DNA of 62,498 nt from Nocardia higoensis NBRC 100133 (GTDB lineage Bacteria > Actinomycetota > Actinomycetes > Mycobacteriales > Mycobacteriaceae), in the NCBI RefSeq assembly GCF_000308595.1, contig NZ_BAGA01000025.1, positions 1 to 62,498 of the forward strand. Reading direction: 5' to 3'. Both the position numbers and the translations under genes were made by a program. Of this stretch, positions 57,801 to 62,498 are shown one piece after another. Positions within the stretch are counted from its first letter, which is position 1. The number at the start of each line of letters is the position of its first letter. Under the pieces are notes generated by a model. That model saw only the letters and a list, made by a program, of their open reading frames with translations. It ran no database searches and had not been told where the DNA came from.

Positions 57801-60791
57801 GAGGAAGGTCGACAGGGCCGACAGGCTGGCGTCGAAACAGTTGGTGTTGCGGCCCGGTGCCTGGATGCCGGGGCCGTTGACGAGTTCGGCGATCGGCTTG
57901 TCGCCGCCCGGTGGCACGGTGCGCGGGTCGACGTAGCGTCGGAACCCGCCCTGGCCGTCGCTGAGTGCGGCCTCCAGATCCCGCTGGTAGGAGGCGTTCT
58001 CGATGCCGGCGAGGAAGTTCGGCCCGTACAGCCGGTAGTCCGCCGGGTCGGCGAGTACCGCGGGGGGATAGCTCGGCTGTGTCAGCTCGAACAAGGGACC
58101 GGAGGTATCCGAGCCCTCCGAGGAGGACGCCGGGCTGGAATCGGAGTCCGGATCCGAGCTCGTGCCGCGGCTCGGCGTCGAGGCAGCCGGGGACGCTCCG
58201 ACGAGCACGCGCCTCGTCGGCGGGATCAGCATGGCAGCCTCCCACAGAGGTACCTGACGATCCGTGCCCGACGGCCCGGATACCGTCCGGGTGTCGCCGT
58301 CGGCGCTGACCGTCCGGTCGGGGGAGCTGCCGTCCACGACGTCCGATTGCGCCGGTGGCCGCCAGTCGAAGGCCGCGCTGCCCTTCTGGGTGGTGAACGA
58401 CATGGGGAACCGAGGGGCCGATGTCAGCGGGCGGGCCGGTGATCCGCCCGCCGGGTCGGCATGGGTACCGGCGGACCGGGGCCTGGCCGCGGCGGGCGCG
58501 TCGCCGCCGGTACGGGCGTTCGGTCCCGCGTTGGTCGTCCGGTCGGCGGCGGAGGTCGAGACGTCCGCGCGTCCGGTGGACGACGGAGTGGCCGCATTGC
58601 CCTGGGCAACGGCGGTCGAGGCGGGTGCCCTCGTGGAGGCTGTGGGTGAGGCGGGGCCAGAGGTGGCTGTGGGCGCGGTGGTGCCGGCGAGGGCTGTGGG
58701 TGAGGCGGAGCCGGAGGTGGCTGTGGTTGAGGTGGGGCCGGAGGTGGCTGTGGCCGAGGTGGGGCCGGAGGTGACTGTGGCCGAGGCAGGGCCGGAGGTG
58801 ACTGTGGGCGAGACGGGTCCGGTGGTGGCTGTGGGTGCCGGGGGTGCTGTTGAGGTGACCGTGGATTCAGCCGTTGTGGGTGCGTGCGTTGTGGGTGCGG
58901 GCGGCGTGCTCATGGGGGTGGCGACGGAGGTCGTCGATGCCGGCGGAGTGGATTCTGCCGACGACTCGGGCATTGCTGTCCGATCGGATGCGGGGCCGGA
59001 TATCGCTGTCGTGGTCCCATCGGCCGTGGTGGGCTGGGCAGCGGGAGTGGGCTGGGGCGCGGCGTCCGTCCCGGTTGTCGGAGCGGCTTTCGGTGTCGCA
59101 GAAGGGTCGTCGGCCGTCGCATGTGGCGAGGCGACGGGCGATTCGGGGGCGCGTTCGGTGGTCGGCGGATCAGCGGCGGGCGTCAGCGGGGCGTGCGCGG
59201 GCCGACCGGATTCGGGTGACGCGGCGGGTGTGGGGTCCGGGCTCGCGGGCAGAGCGCTGTGCGGCCCCGGTCTGGTGGCTGTCGAGGTGCCGGACGCAGT
59301 GGAAATGCCGGTGGTTGGCGAGGTTTCGGAGACGGAAGCGCCGCCCGGGGTCGCTGCGGCCGGTGCTGTCGATGTGGGGCCGAAGGTGCTGGAGATCGGT
59401 GAAACAGGCGGGCTGTCGAAGTGGCTCGAGGTCGACGCGACCGGTGTGATCGGCGCGGCGTCGAAAGTGGTCGATATCGGTGAGACCGGCGGGGTGCCGG
59501 CGGAATTCGATGTCGATGCCGCAGGCATGGCCGACCGGGTGTCGACCGTGGTGGAGTTCGGCCGGGGTCCGGGAGGCGGTGTCTCGGTCGTCACCGCCTC
59601 GGGGTCCACTGCTGCTGCCGATTCCGATGCCGGTGAGGCCTCGGGGGCCGGCGAGGTGGCGGAATGAGAACGGCCGGAGTCGGTGGGCGCGGGCGTCGCC
59701 CCGGTGGTGACACCCCCGCCGGGCAGCCACCCGCCGGCGTCCCCGCCGAACCCCGCCCCGTGGGCGCCCGCGCTGCCGAAACCGCTGTTCGCGCCACCGA
59801 AATTGCTCCGCAGACCGCGTCCGAATCCACCGTTGAGGCCGCCCTGGACGAAGCCGCCGACGATGCCTTCGGCTTCCAACGCGCCCGCCATGTCGCCGGT
59901 GACGACGCCGGCGGCGATGGTGCCGACCAGACCGCCGACGCCGTCGGACATCGAGCCGACGAAGCCCGCGCGCAACGGCCTGCCCCAGTTGTTGTCGAAG
60001 TGCTTGCCGAAGTTCGGGTTGCGTCCGAAGCCGTTGCCGAGGCCCCGGTCCAAGTACTTGCCGATCGCGCGGGCCGGGACGGCGCCCGCCGCGCCACCGA
60101 GTATCTGCAGGCCGAACTGCTTGCCGTTGAACTCGTCGCGCTTGCCGTCGGCCATCTGACCCAGTTGGATCGATCCGTCGATGATCGCCGGCACCGCCGC
60201 GCCTTTGACCGTGGTGGTGACGATGACGCCCCAGCCCTTGGCGGTCGGCGCGATCCTGATGCCTTTCCACAGGTACTTCTTGGCGGCCGGTGCGCCCAGC
60301 CGCAGGGCCAGATTGGCGATGGCCTTCTGGGTGGCCTGGGAGGCGGCCGAGAGCACGGCGCGGGTGGTGCCGACAGCGGCGGCCTCGACGGCGGGCGCGG
60401 TGGGCGGAAACAGCCACGCCAGAGCGATTTCCACGGCGAGCCAGGCGAGGGTGACGACCACGGTGAGCTTCAGCGCTTGGATCTCGGTGCCGATGTCGAA
60501 GGCGGAGTCACCGGTCTCGCGCATGTTCGCCACCAGCGATTCGACGGATTGCTCGCCGGCGAGCAATTGGTCGAATCGGGTGCCCATCTGCTCGCGGGCG
60601 GCGCCGGAGAGATAGGCCTGCATGGTCGCCCGCCTGGCCGTCTCGATGCCGACGATCATGGCCTCGAGTTCGGTGGCGGCGTCCCGCCAGGCGTCGGCTA
60701 CCGCCCACGCCGTGTCCTCGTCGCCCTTGGGCCACGGGGCGCCCGCAATCCAGCCCAGCCAATGCAATTCCGGGGGAAGGTCGATGCTCAC
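51864..60791 (-). CDS. Giant polymorphic toxin: CpnT-like N-terminus and six papain-fold toxin-like domains
   Basis: 2,975 codons from a GTG at 60791. Residues about 1-325: helical WXG100_2/CpnT-like domain with LTVVVTLAWLAVEIALAW and FPPTAPA. About 330-900: Pro/Thr/Ser linker. Then six related domains of about 230 residues start near 920, 1180, 1500, 1870, 2127 and 2450. Domains 1 and 4 carry GRNTNCFDASLS (Cys985, Cys1933), GGHANVIVFPEG (His1094, His2042) and WWDPQ (Asp1111, Asp2059), the Cys-His-Asp set of papain-fold toxins (Tox-PL, protein glutamine deamidase-like). Domains 2, 3, 5 and 6 have lost all three: Cys became Pro, Gln, Pro and a Thr/Val stretch; Asp became Ser in each. The last 300 codons overlap another gene. 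Probably exported by an ESX/type VII system; target unknown. Confidence 0.85.
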   Translation of the reverse strand: MSIDLPPELHWLGWIAGAPWPKGDEDTAWAVADAWRDAATELEAMIVGIETARRATMQAYLSGAAREQMGTRFDQLLAGEQSVESLVANMRETGDSAFDIGTEIQALKLTVVVTLAWLAVEIALAWLFPPTAPAVEAAAVGTTRAVLSAASQATQKAIANLALRLGAPAAKKYLWKGIRIAPTAKGWGVIVTTTVKGAAVPAIIDGSIQLGQMADGKRDEFNGKQFGLQILGGAAGAVPARAIGKYLDRGLGNGFGRNPNFGKHFDNNWGRPLRAGFVGSMSDGVGGLVGTIAAGVVTGDMAGALEAEGIVGGFVQGGLNGGFGRGLRSNFGGANSGFGSAGAHGAGFGGDAGGWLPGGGVTTGATPAPTDSGRSHSATSPAPEASPASESAAAVDPEAVTTETPPPGPRPNSTTVDTRSAMPAASTSNSAGTPPVSPISTTFDAAPITPVASTSSHFDSPPVSPISSTFGPTSTAPAAATPGGASVSETSPTTGISTASGTSTATRPGPHSALPASPDPTPAASPESGRPAHAPLTPAADPPTTERAPESPVASPHATADDPSATPKAAPTTGTDAAPQPTPAAQPTTADGTTTAISGPASDRTAMPESSAESTPPASTTSVATPMSTPPAPTTHAPTTAESTVTSTAPPAPTATTGPVSPTVTSGPASATVTSGPTSATATSGPTSTTATSGSASPTALAGTTAPTATSGPASPTASTRAPASTAVAQGNAATPSSTGRADVSTSAADRTTNAGPNARTGGDAPAAARPRSAGTHADPAGGSPARPLTSAPRFPMSFTTQKGSAAFDWRPPAQSDVVDGSSPDRTVSADGDTRTVSGPSGTDRQVPLWEAAMLIPPTRRVLVGASPAASTPSRGTSSDPDSDSSPASSSEGSDTSGPLFELTQPSYPPAVLADPADYRLYGPNFLAGIENASYQRDLEAALSDGQGGFRRYVDPRTVPPGGDKPIAELVNGPGIQAPGRNTNCFDASLSALSTFLGKPLVAAPAYNPYFGLDGPTEDVHQTRAERWLGAAEMSLRPRGPATKAQEYSTVYEYARSLGEGSALLVLHDWAAVDPATGAWLIDDSGQPVSAGGHANVIVFPEGADAPLWWDPQSGTVSSSYSPDEIDRTVSISFLPIPPGREIGDGFFGLDPDNPRIAAEPSVPVPTEAITLPHPSGSRTFGPGHLAPLENPAYQQRLEQALDDGNGGYLRYADPRSNEYGRLVNGDGHTVRGRNNNPIDATIAAISSFHGVPQVAMPRYPDIIDGHLLTTGETDGLARIDTWVGRESSNFVFEHDSLTIAEQIWSVHEFVRDLGPGSAAIAAVHNGVIDPATGNPTVDENGNPVQGSTTLLAVVFPVGEGIDGPVWWSPARAMVTETPTQVLGTAIGIEFWPIPAGSSVADGPVVTPRPSARPATHVPGSHPPASAADTAAQSGPPKRSASPADDGPAKRARLDSPEDLDVSSTPSSPAPLAPSLDPLPTKAHPVPADRELPPLSRTRPLGPGDYAPVENPRHQRQLEQFLSDGNGGFLRHVDPTSTDDNGVVDYADLINPDRDSHPGRATNQLETTLAGLATYLGAPTVAAPRYPTITADGSAFHYPTEPTGRSVQRITDWLGVDWHSYRGVPVADQYRNLFAAVEDMGEGSAALIVSIHPRLDATGAPLHDPGTGRPVRYAKYSLALYPPDRYHTIWWSPHDNRVSDEGPPPDIVADTEGFNFIPIPSDWTVSVDPALDGQSPKPGTSTTATRLGPPVAVSSTGHPKISASPVADRATDSAPGARDTGPAAPEPRTSRRPPLSGAPMLRPPASSAPVDASTADASASPATSPDRDSEPGSTPDRSDTPETPEVTLTPVIPLTDPPMRLIDPSTLRAFGPNFLAGVENASYQRDLEAALSDGQGGFRRYVDPRTVPPGGDKPIAELVNGPGIQAPGRNTNCFDASLSALSTFLGKPLVAAPAYNSHFGLEGPAGDTLLNRATVWLGVEEPSYFHDGHATMAQEYDAIYRHVASLGPGSAAYVQYRWAAIDPETGAKIIDPDGLPRMAGGHANVIVFPEGADAPLWWDPQTGEVRTSPAQADIDKTAFIRFIPIPPGREVGDDFFGLDPDNPRIAAEPSDAVSTEAIALTHPSGSRTFGPGHLAPLENPAYQQRLEQALDDGNGGYLRYADPRSNEYGRLVNGDGHTVRGRNNNPIDATIAAISSFHGVPQVAMPRYPDIIDGHLLTTGETDGLARIDTWVGRESSNFVFERNGLTIAEQFWSVHDYIRDLGPGSAAIVVFDRGIVDPATGSLVVDEDGDPVTGSTSILAVVYPVAEGVDGPVWWDATHATITATPAQLLDSAIGIEFWPIPAGSSVADGPVVAPRPAPPVADRPDTPSEPADRPSKRSADSPDDAGPAKRTRTDTAAADASAGPSNAPAPAAAPGAQQQQMAPALDPPPVVPISLPADRELPPLSTVRPLGPGHFAPLENPRFQRDIEKALADGSGGFARHADPWAHTGAAEHAYADYLNPGRDTIAGRAGNTVDTTLAGLSSYLGRPTVAAPRFPGISADGSAFAYRPESFPEGYQRISTWLDTPWLSYAGPETTIGEQYDSVTTAVENMGEGAAAVIVSIHSVGDGDPSQNPRGEVRYSLILFPEGGDGLVWWSPHEDRLAYDGPPDEIVDSTTDLRFIPIPPGWTVAADPAPADNAGHIPPDAPTGNPRREHPTPPTEGGTRDRSPGDQRSGQAVHRGGPADRADLPHRPDAGGSLAAPAAHDTTGAGQRSGDRPDHSGGDPGQRRGPRVPELAGEQGDGRLHEVGAGGHAAPRPTDPSAPAPDRPATDPREPGPDRVPDDRDIPAASDDRVRGGDPEAAAELHPGEHRRDDGRGVGPLETGAGRRDLAEHGDDLVLTPEDAPAASSPATPPVFRHVPGTPRPQRWWPSDDRSQAPGYRAPVDTGHSWLPGEQAPTTGSPRDDDQQGDQHGPDERPGDRAPDVDVPFTLR
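52145..52672 (-). CDS. Gene nested out of frame in the toxin 3' end, candidate immunity protein
   Basis: 175 aa from a GTG at 52672 with an excellent ribosome binding site, AAGGAGGAA (52676-52684 on the plus strand as TTCCTCCTT). In this frame nearly every codon ends in G or C and the protein looks globular (RTFHIGRMPVGAWLLQPL, LTTLVVIPDSGVVLEYPSWP, YRMIATSPLHPTIEYAVEI). The overlapping toxin frame reads as low-complexity Gly/Arg/Asp-rich sequence here. Short, acidic-neutral, and placed directly after the toxin domains, it fits an immunity protein; I recognise no family. Its end is followed by about 280 nt where the toxin frame again looks coding. Confidence 0.72.
   Translation of the reverse strand: MTAPLETSDQVRQYIEEVLPTERTFHIGRMPVGAWLLQPLTTPQERDSGAAIGLTTLVVIPDSGVVLEYPSWPGNKVMDDYTRSVREGTPPRARQIHPPQHRIDLQLIRENPDRIEYRMIATSPLHPTIEYAVEIRKQPLSYTPVNTDVTMAVAWAHWKQEQDGGTWPSTGTTWY
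52765..58035. repeat. Duplicated A-B-C block inside the toxin gene, 2,844-bp period
   Basis: Two copies of a three-domain block lie in tandem. 54073-54428 and 56917-57272 appear identical over 356 bp, and 54924-55157 and 57768-58001 are identical or nearly so over about 234 bp. Both pairs are offset by exactly 2,844 bp (948 codons). Between these patches the copies differ clearly, so identity is mosaic. Confidence 0.88.
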
Positions 60792-60908
60792 GGCGCCGCT
60801 TCCGGGATCCTGGCCCGAGAACGCACGACAACCTCCTCGGAACCCGGTCGGACGCCGCGATTACAGCTCAGCGGAATGAATCACCGGTGTCGGGCAGGCG
60901 AATTCGCG

Positions 60909-61340
60909 TCATGCCTCGAGCAGCACGGTCACCGGGCCGTCGTTGGTGAGCTCGACACTCATGTGCGCGCCGAACCGCCCGGTGGCGACGGTGGCGCCGA
61001 GGCCGCGCAGTTCCTCGGCGAAGGCATCGACCAACGGCTCGGCGACGGGACGGGGCGCAGCGGCCGACCACGACGGTCTGCGGCCCTTCGCGGTGTCGGC
61101 GTAGAGGGTGAACTGACTGATCACCAGGATCGGTGCGGAAACATCGGCCGCCGAGCGCTCACCGTCGAGGATGCGCAACCGCCAGGTCTTGTCCGCCAGC
61201 GCCCGCACCGTCGCGAGGTCGTCGCCGTGGGTGACGCCGACCAGGGCGACCAGGCCGTGCGGGTCCGGCTCGATCCGGCCGACGACCGCACCGTCGACGG
61301 TGACCTGGGCGGAGGTGACGCGCTGCAGCAATACACGCAT
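60909..61340 (-). CDS. dtd: D-aminoacyl-tRNA deacylase
   Basis: 143 aa from the ATG at 61340 (GAGGA about 7 nt upstream). It matches DTD: starts [17 protein letters not shown] and contains the [17 protein letters not shown] active-site segment. The second usual motif, GxxVxPxxG-like [11 protein letters not shown], is present as [11 protein letters not shown]. It removes D-amino acids mischarged onto tRNA. It lies 117 nt upstream of the giant toxin gene on the same strand and is probably an ordinary neighbour rather than part of that system. Confidence 0.93.
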   Translation of the reverse strand: MRVLLQRVTSAQVTVDGAVVGRIEPDPHGLVALVGVTHGDDLATVRALADKTWRLRILDGERSAADVSAPILVISQFTLYADTAKGRRPSWSAAAPRPVAEPLVDAFAEELRGLGATVATGRFGAHMSVELTNDGPVTVLLEA

Positions 61341-61574
61341 CGTCCGATCCTCGCACGCGACCGACGGGTTCCCTCGCGGTGACCGCGCTGCGCGACGACC
61401 GACGGCGCCGGGCCGTTGCGGGAGGGCAGGATTCGGGTCGTCGTCGGCGAGCGGGCACCGACCGTTCATGTCGGCGCCACTTGTTCGTCGTCCGGCGCTG
61501 GCACCGTCGATGGACGCAATCGTGGAGGCAACAGGTGGCGGCCGTTCGCAGCACGCGGTCCTAGGAGCGAGTTC

Positions 61575-61886
61575 ATGAGCACTGTCGAGAACTACCCCCA
61601 TCTGCTGGACACGGCGGCGGGTGAGACCGGCGGCGTGCGCGACGCCATCAATACGGTGATGAGCACCCTCGCCTCCTCGCTGGCCGGTCGTGGCGAGCCG
61701 TGGGGCCGGGACACGATCGGGTCGCAGTTCGCCGACGGCCCCGACGGCTACCTGGCGTCCAAGAAGAACCTCGAGACCAGCGCGGCCGCGATCGCCGGTT
61801 CCTTCGACAGGTTCAGCACGACGCAGTACGACACGGCCCGGCAGTGGCGTGACCTGGAAACGGGCAATGAGGGTCAGTTCGACTGA
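61575..61886 (+). CDS. WXG100-like protein, partner of the second toxin
   Basis: 103 aa from the ATG at 61575 (AGGAG 7 nt upstream). It is helical with the turn [16 protein letters not shown], and ends [10 protein letters not shown]. It is a paralogue of the WXG100-like protein at 47718. It lies 28 nt before a toxin gene on the same strand, the usual layout for a small partner that pairs with the WXG100-like N-terminus of a type VII substrate. Confidence 0.78.
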   Translation: MSTVENYPHLLDTAAGETGGVRDAINTVMSTLASSLAGRGEPWGRDTIGSQFADGPDGYLASKKNLETSAAAIAGSFDRFSTTQYDTARQWRDLETGNEGQFD

Positions 61887-61914
61887 TCGACCGGCACGGA
61901 TCGCGTAGCCGCTG

Positions 61915-62498
61915 ATGGCGGAGTTACCCGGGTATCTGCGCTGGCTGGAATGGGTCGCCGGCTCGGACTGGCCGGCCGGCGAACCCGAGGGCATGTGGGG
62001 GATCGCCGACGACTGGCGCACCGCGGCCGAGGGACTGCGCGCCATCCTCGACGACATCGACGCCGCGAAGGCCGCTTCGATCGCCGCCTACCCGCAGGGC
62101 GAGGGCATCGAGAAGATGACCGAGGTCTTCGACGATCTGCGCAGCGGCGACCAGTCGCTCGAAGCGCTGGCGAAGTACTTCGACGGCATGGCCGAATCGG
62201 CCGACGCGGTCGGCACCGAGATGGAATACGCCCAGCTGATGATGATCTCGTCGCTGGCTCTGCTGGCCATCGAGATCGCGGCGGCATGGGCGTTCCCGCC
62301 GACCGCGCCCGCGGTGCAGGCGACGGCGATCGGGCTCACCCGGGTAGGCATCCGGATTCTGGCCCAGCGGTTGATGAATCGGATCATCCAGCAGGTCGCC
62401 AAGCTGGTCGGGCAGAAGGTGGCCACCTTCGTCGTCCGGCACCTGGCGCTGGACACCATGATCGGCACCTTCCAGGAGGCAGGCGTCCAGGGTTATCA
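61915..62498 (+). CDS. Second CpnT-like toxin, N-terminal part only (runs off the window)
   Basis: Open from the ATG at 61915 to the right edge, about 194 codons. The N-terminus, [20 protein letters not shown], lines up with the giant toxin (LPPELHWLGWIAGAPWPKGD). A helical WXG100-like region follows, then a hydrophobic segment ([21 protein letters not shown]) equal to the giant's LAWLFPPTAPA. So both share the same export/N-terminal module. The C-terminal activity is beyond the window. The ribosome binding site is weak; coupling to the upstream WXG100-like gene is likely. Confidence 0.85.
   Translation, partial: MAELPGYLRWLEWVAGSDWPAGEPEGMWGIADDWRTAAEGLRAILDDIDAAKAASIAAYPQGEGIEKMTEVFDDLRSGDQSLEALAKYFDGMAESADAVGTEMEYAQLMMISSLALLAIEIAAAWAFPPTAPAVQATAIGLTRVGIRILAQRLMNRIIQQVAKLVGQKVATFVVRHLALDTMIGTFQEAGVQGY

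Noticed and set aside
52701..59667. Long plus-strand frames opposite the giant toxin gene
   Set aside because: They are antisense shadows: Val/Gly/Arg-rich, with no start signals, and they mirror the repeats of the toxin.

Overview
The window looks like a chromosome segment of a mycolic-acid actinomycete, most likely Nocardia. It is very GC-rich, with G or C at nearly every third codon position and many GTG and TTG starts. It carries an antigen-85-like mycolyltransferase, a DrrABC-type exporter, WXG100-type proteins with CpnT-like toxins, and an actinobacterial S10/spc ribosomal protein region. The genus is an inference; no rRNA gene is present to fix it.

Layout. 1-6.5 kb: the 3' end of a terminal nonribosomal peptide synthetase module (a degenerate epimerization-like domain, then C-A-PCP-TE) and a secreted mycolyltransferase-like esterase. 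6.5-12 kb: lipid-type metabolism (an SDR reductase, a crotonase, an aldehyde dehydrogenase homologue without its catalytic Cys), a double-TetR regulator and a 77-bp tandem repeat. 12-15 kb: a translationally coupled ABC exporter of DrrABC type. 15-16.4 kb: lycopene cyclase. 17-26 kb: a peptide/nickel-type ABC importer with two flavin-dependent monooxygenases and an aldo/keto reductase, then a convergent two-domain sulfurtransferase; together these suggest scavenging of an organic, possibly sulfur-containing, compound. 27-28.7 kb: a DUF4442 and a DUF2804 protein.

28.8-45.2 kb: the S10 operon (rpsJ to rpsQ) and the start of the spc operon (rplN to rpsZ), separated by about 9.3 kb of accessory genes between rpsQ and rplN. 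These are a VapBC-type toxin-antitoxin pair, a CPBP protease, an RluA-type pseudouridine synthase, a membrane-anchored hydrolase, and an iron-linked set. That set is a siderophore-binding lipoprotein with a SagB-type flavoenzyme, divergent from a BacA/SbmA-like ABC transporter, with a good IdeR box between them.

45.2-62.5 kb: an Uma2-type pseudogene, small reductase and membrane genes, then a polymorphic-toxin region. Its centre is a 2,975-codon frame with a CpnT-like N-terminus, long Pro/Thr/Ser linkers and six papain-fold toxin-like domains arranged A-B-C-A-B-C. Only the two A domains keep the Cys-His-Asp triad. Downstream on the same strand are a gene nested out of frame in its 3' end (candidate immunity protein), a 499-residue unknown protein, a fatty acyl-AMP ligase fused to an acyl carrier protein, and a WXG100-like protein. 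A second WXG100-like gene and the start of a second toxin gene lie at the right edge. This region is the best candidate for an undescribed system.
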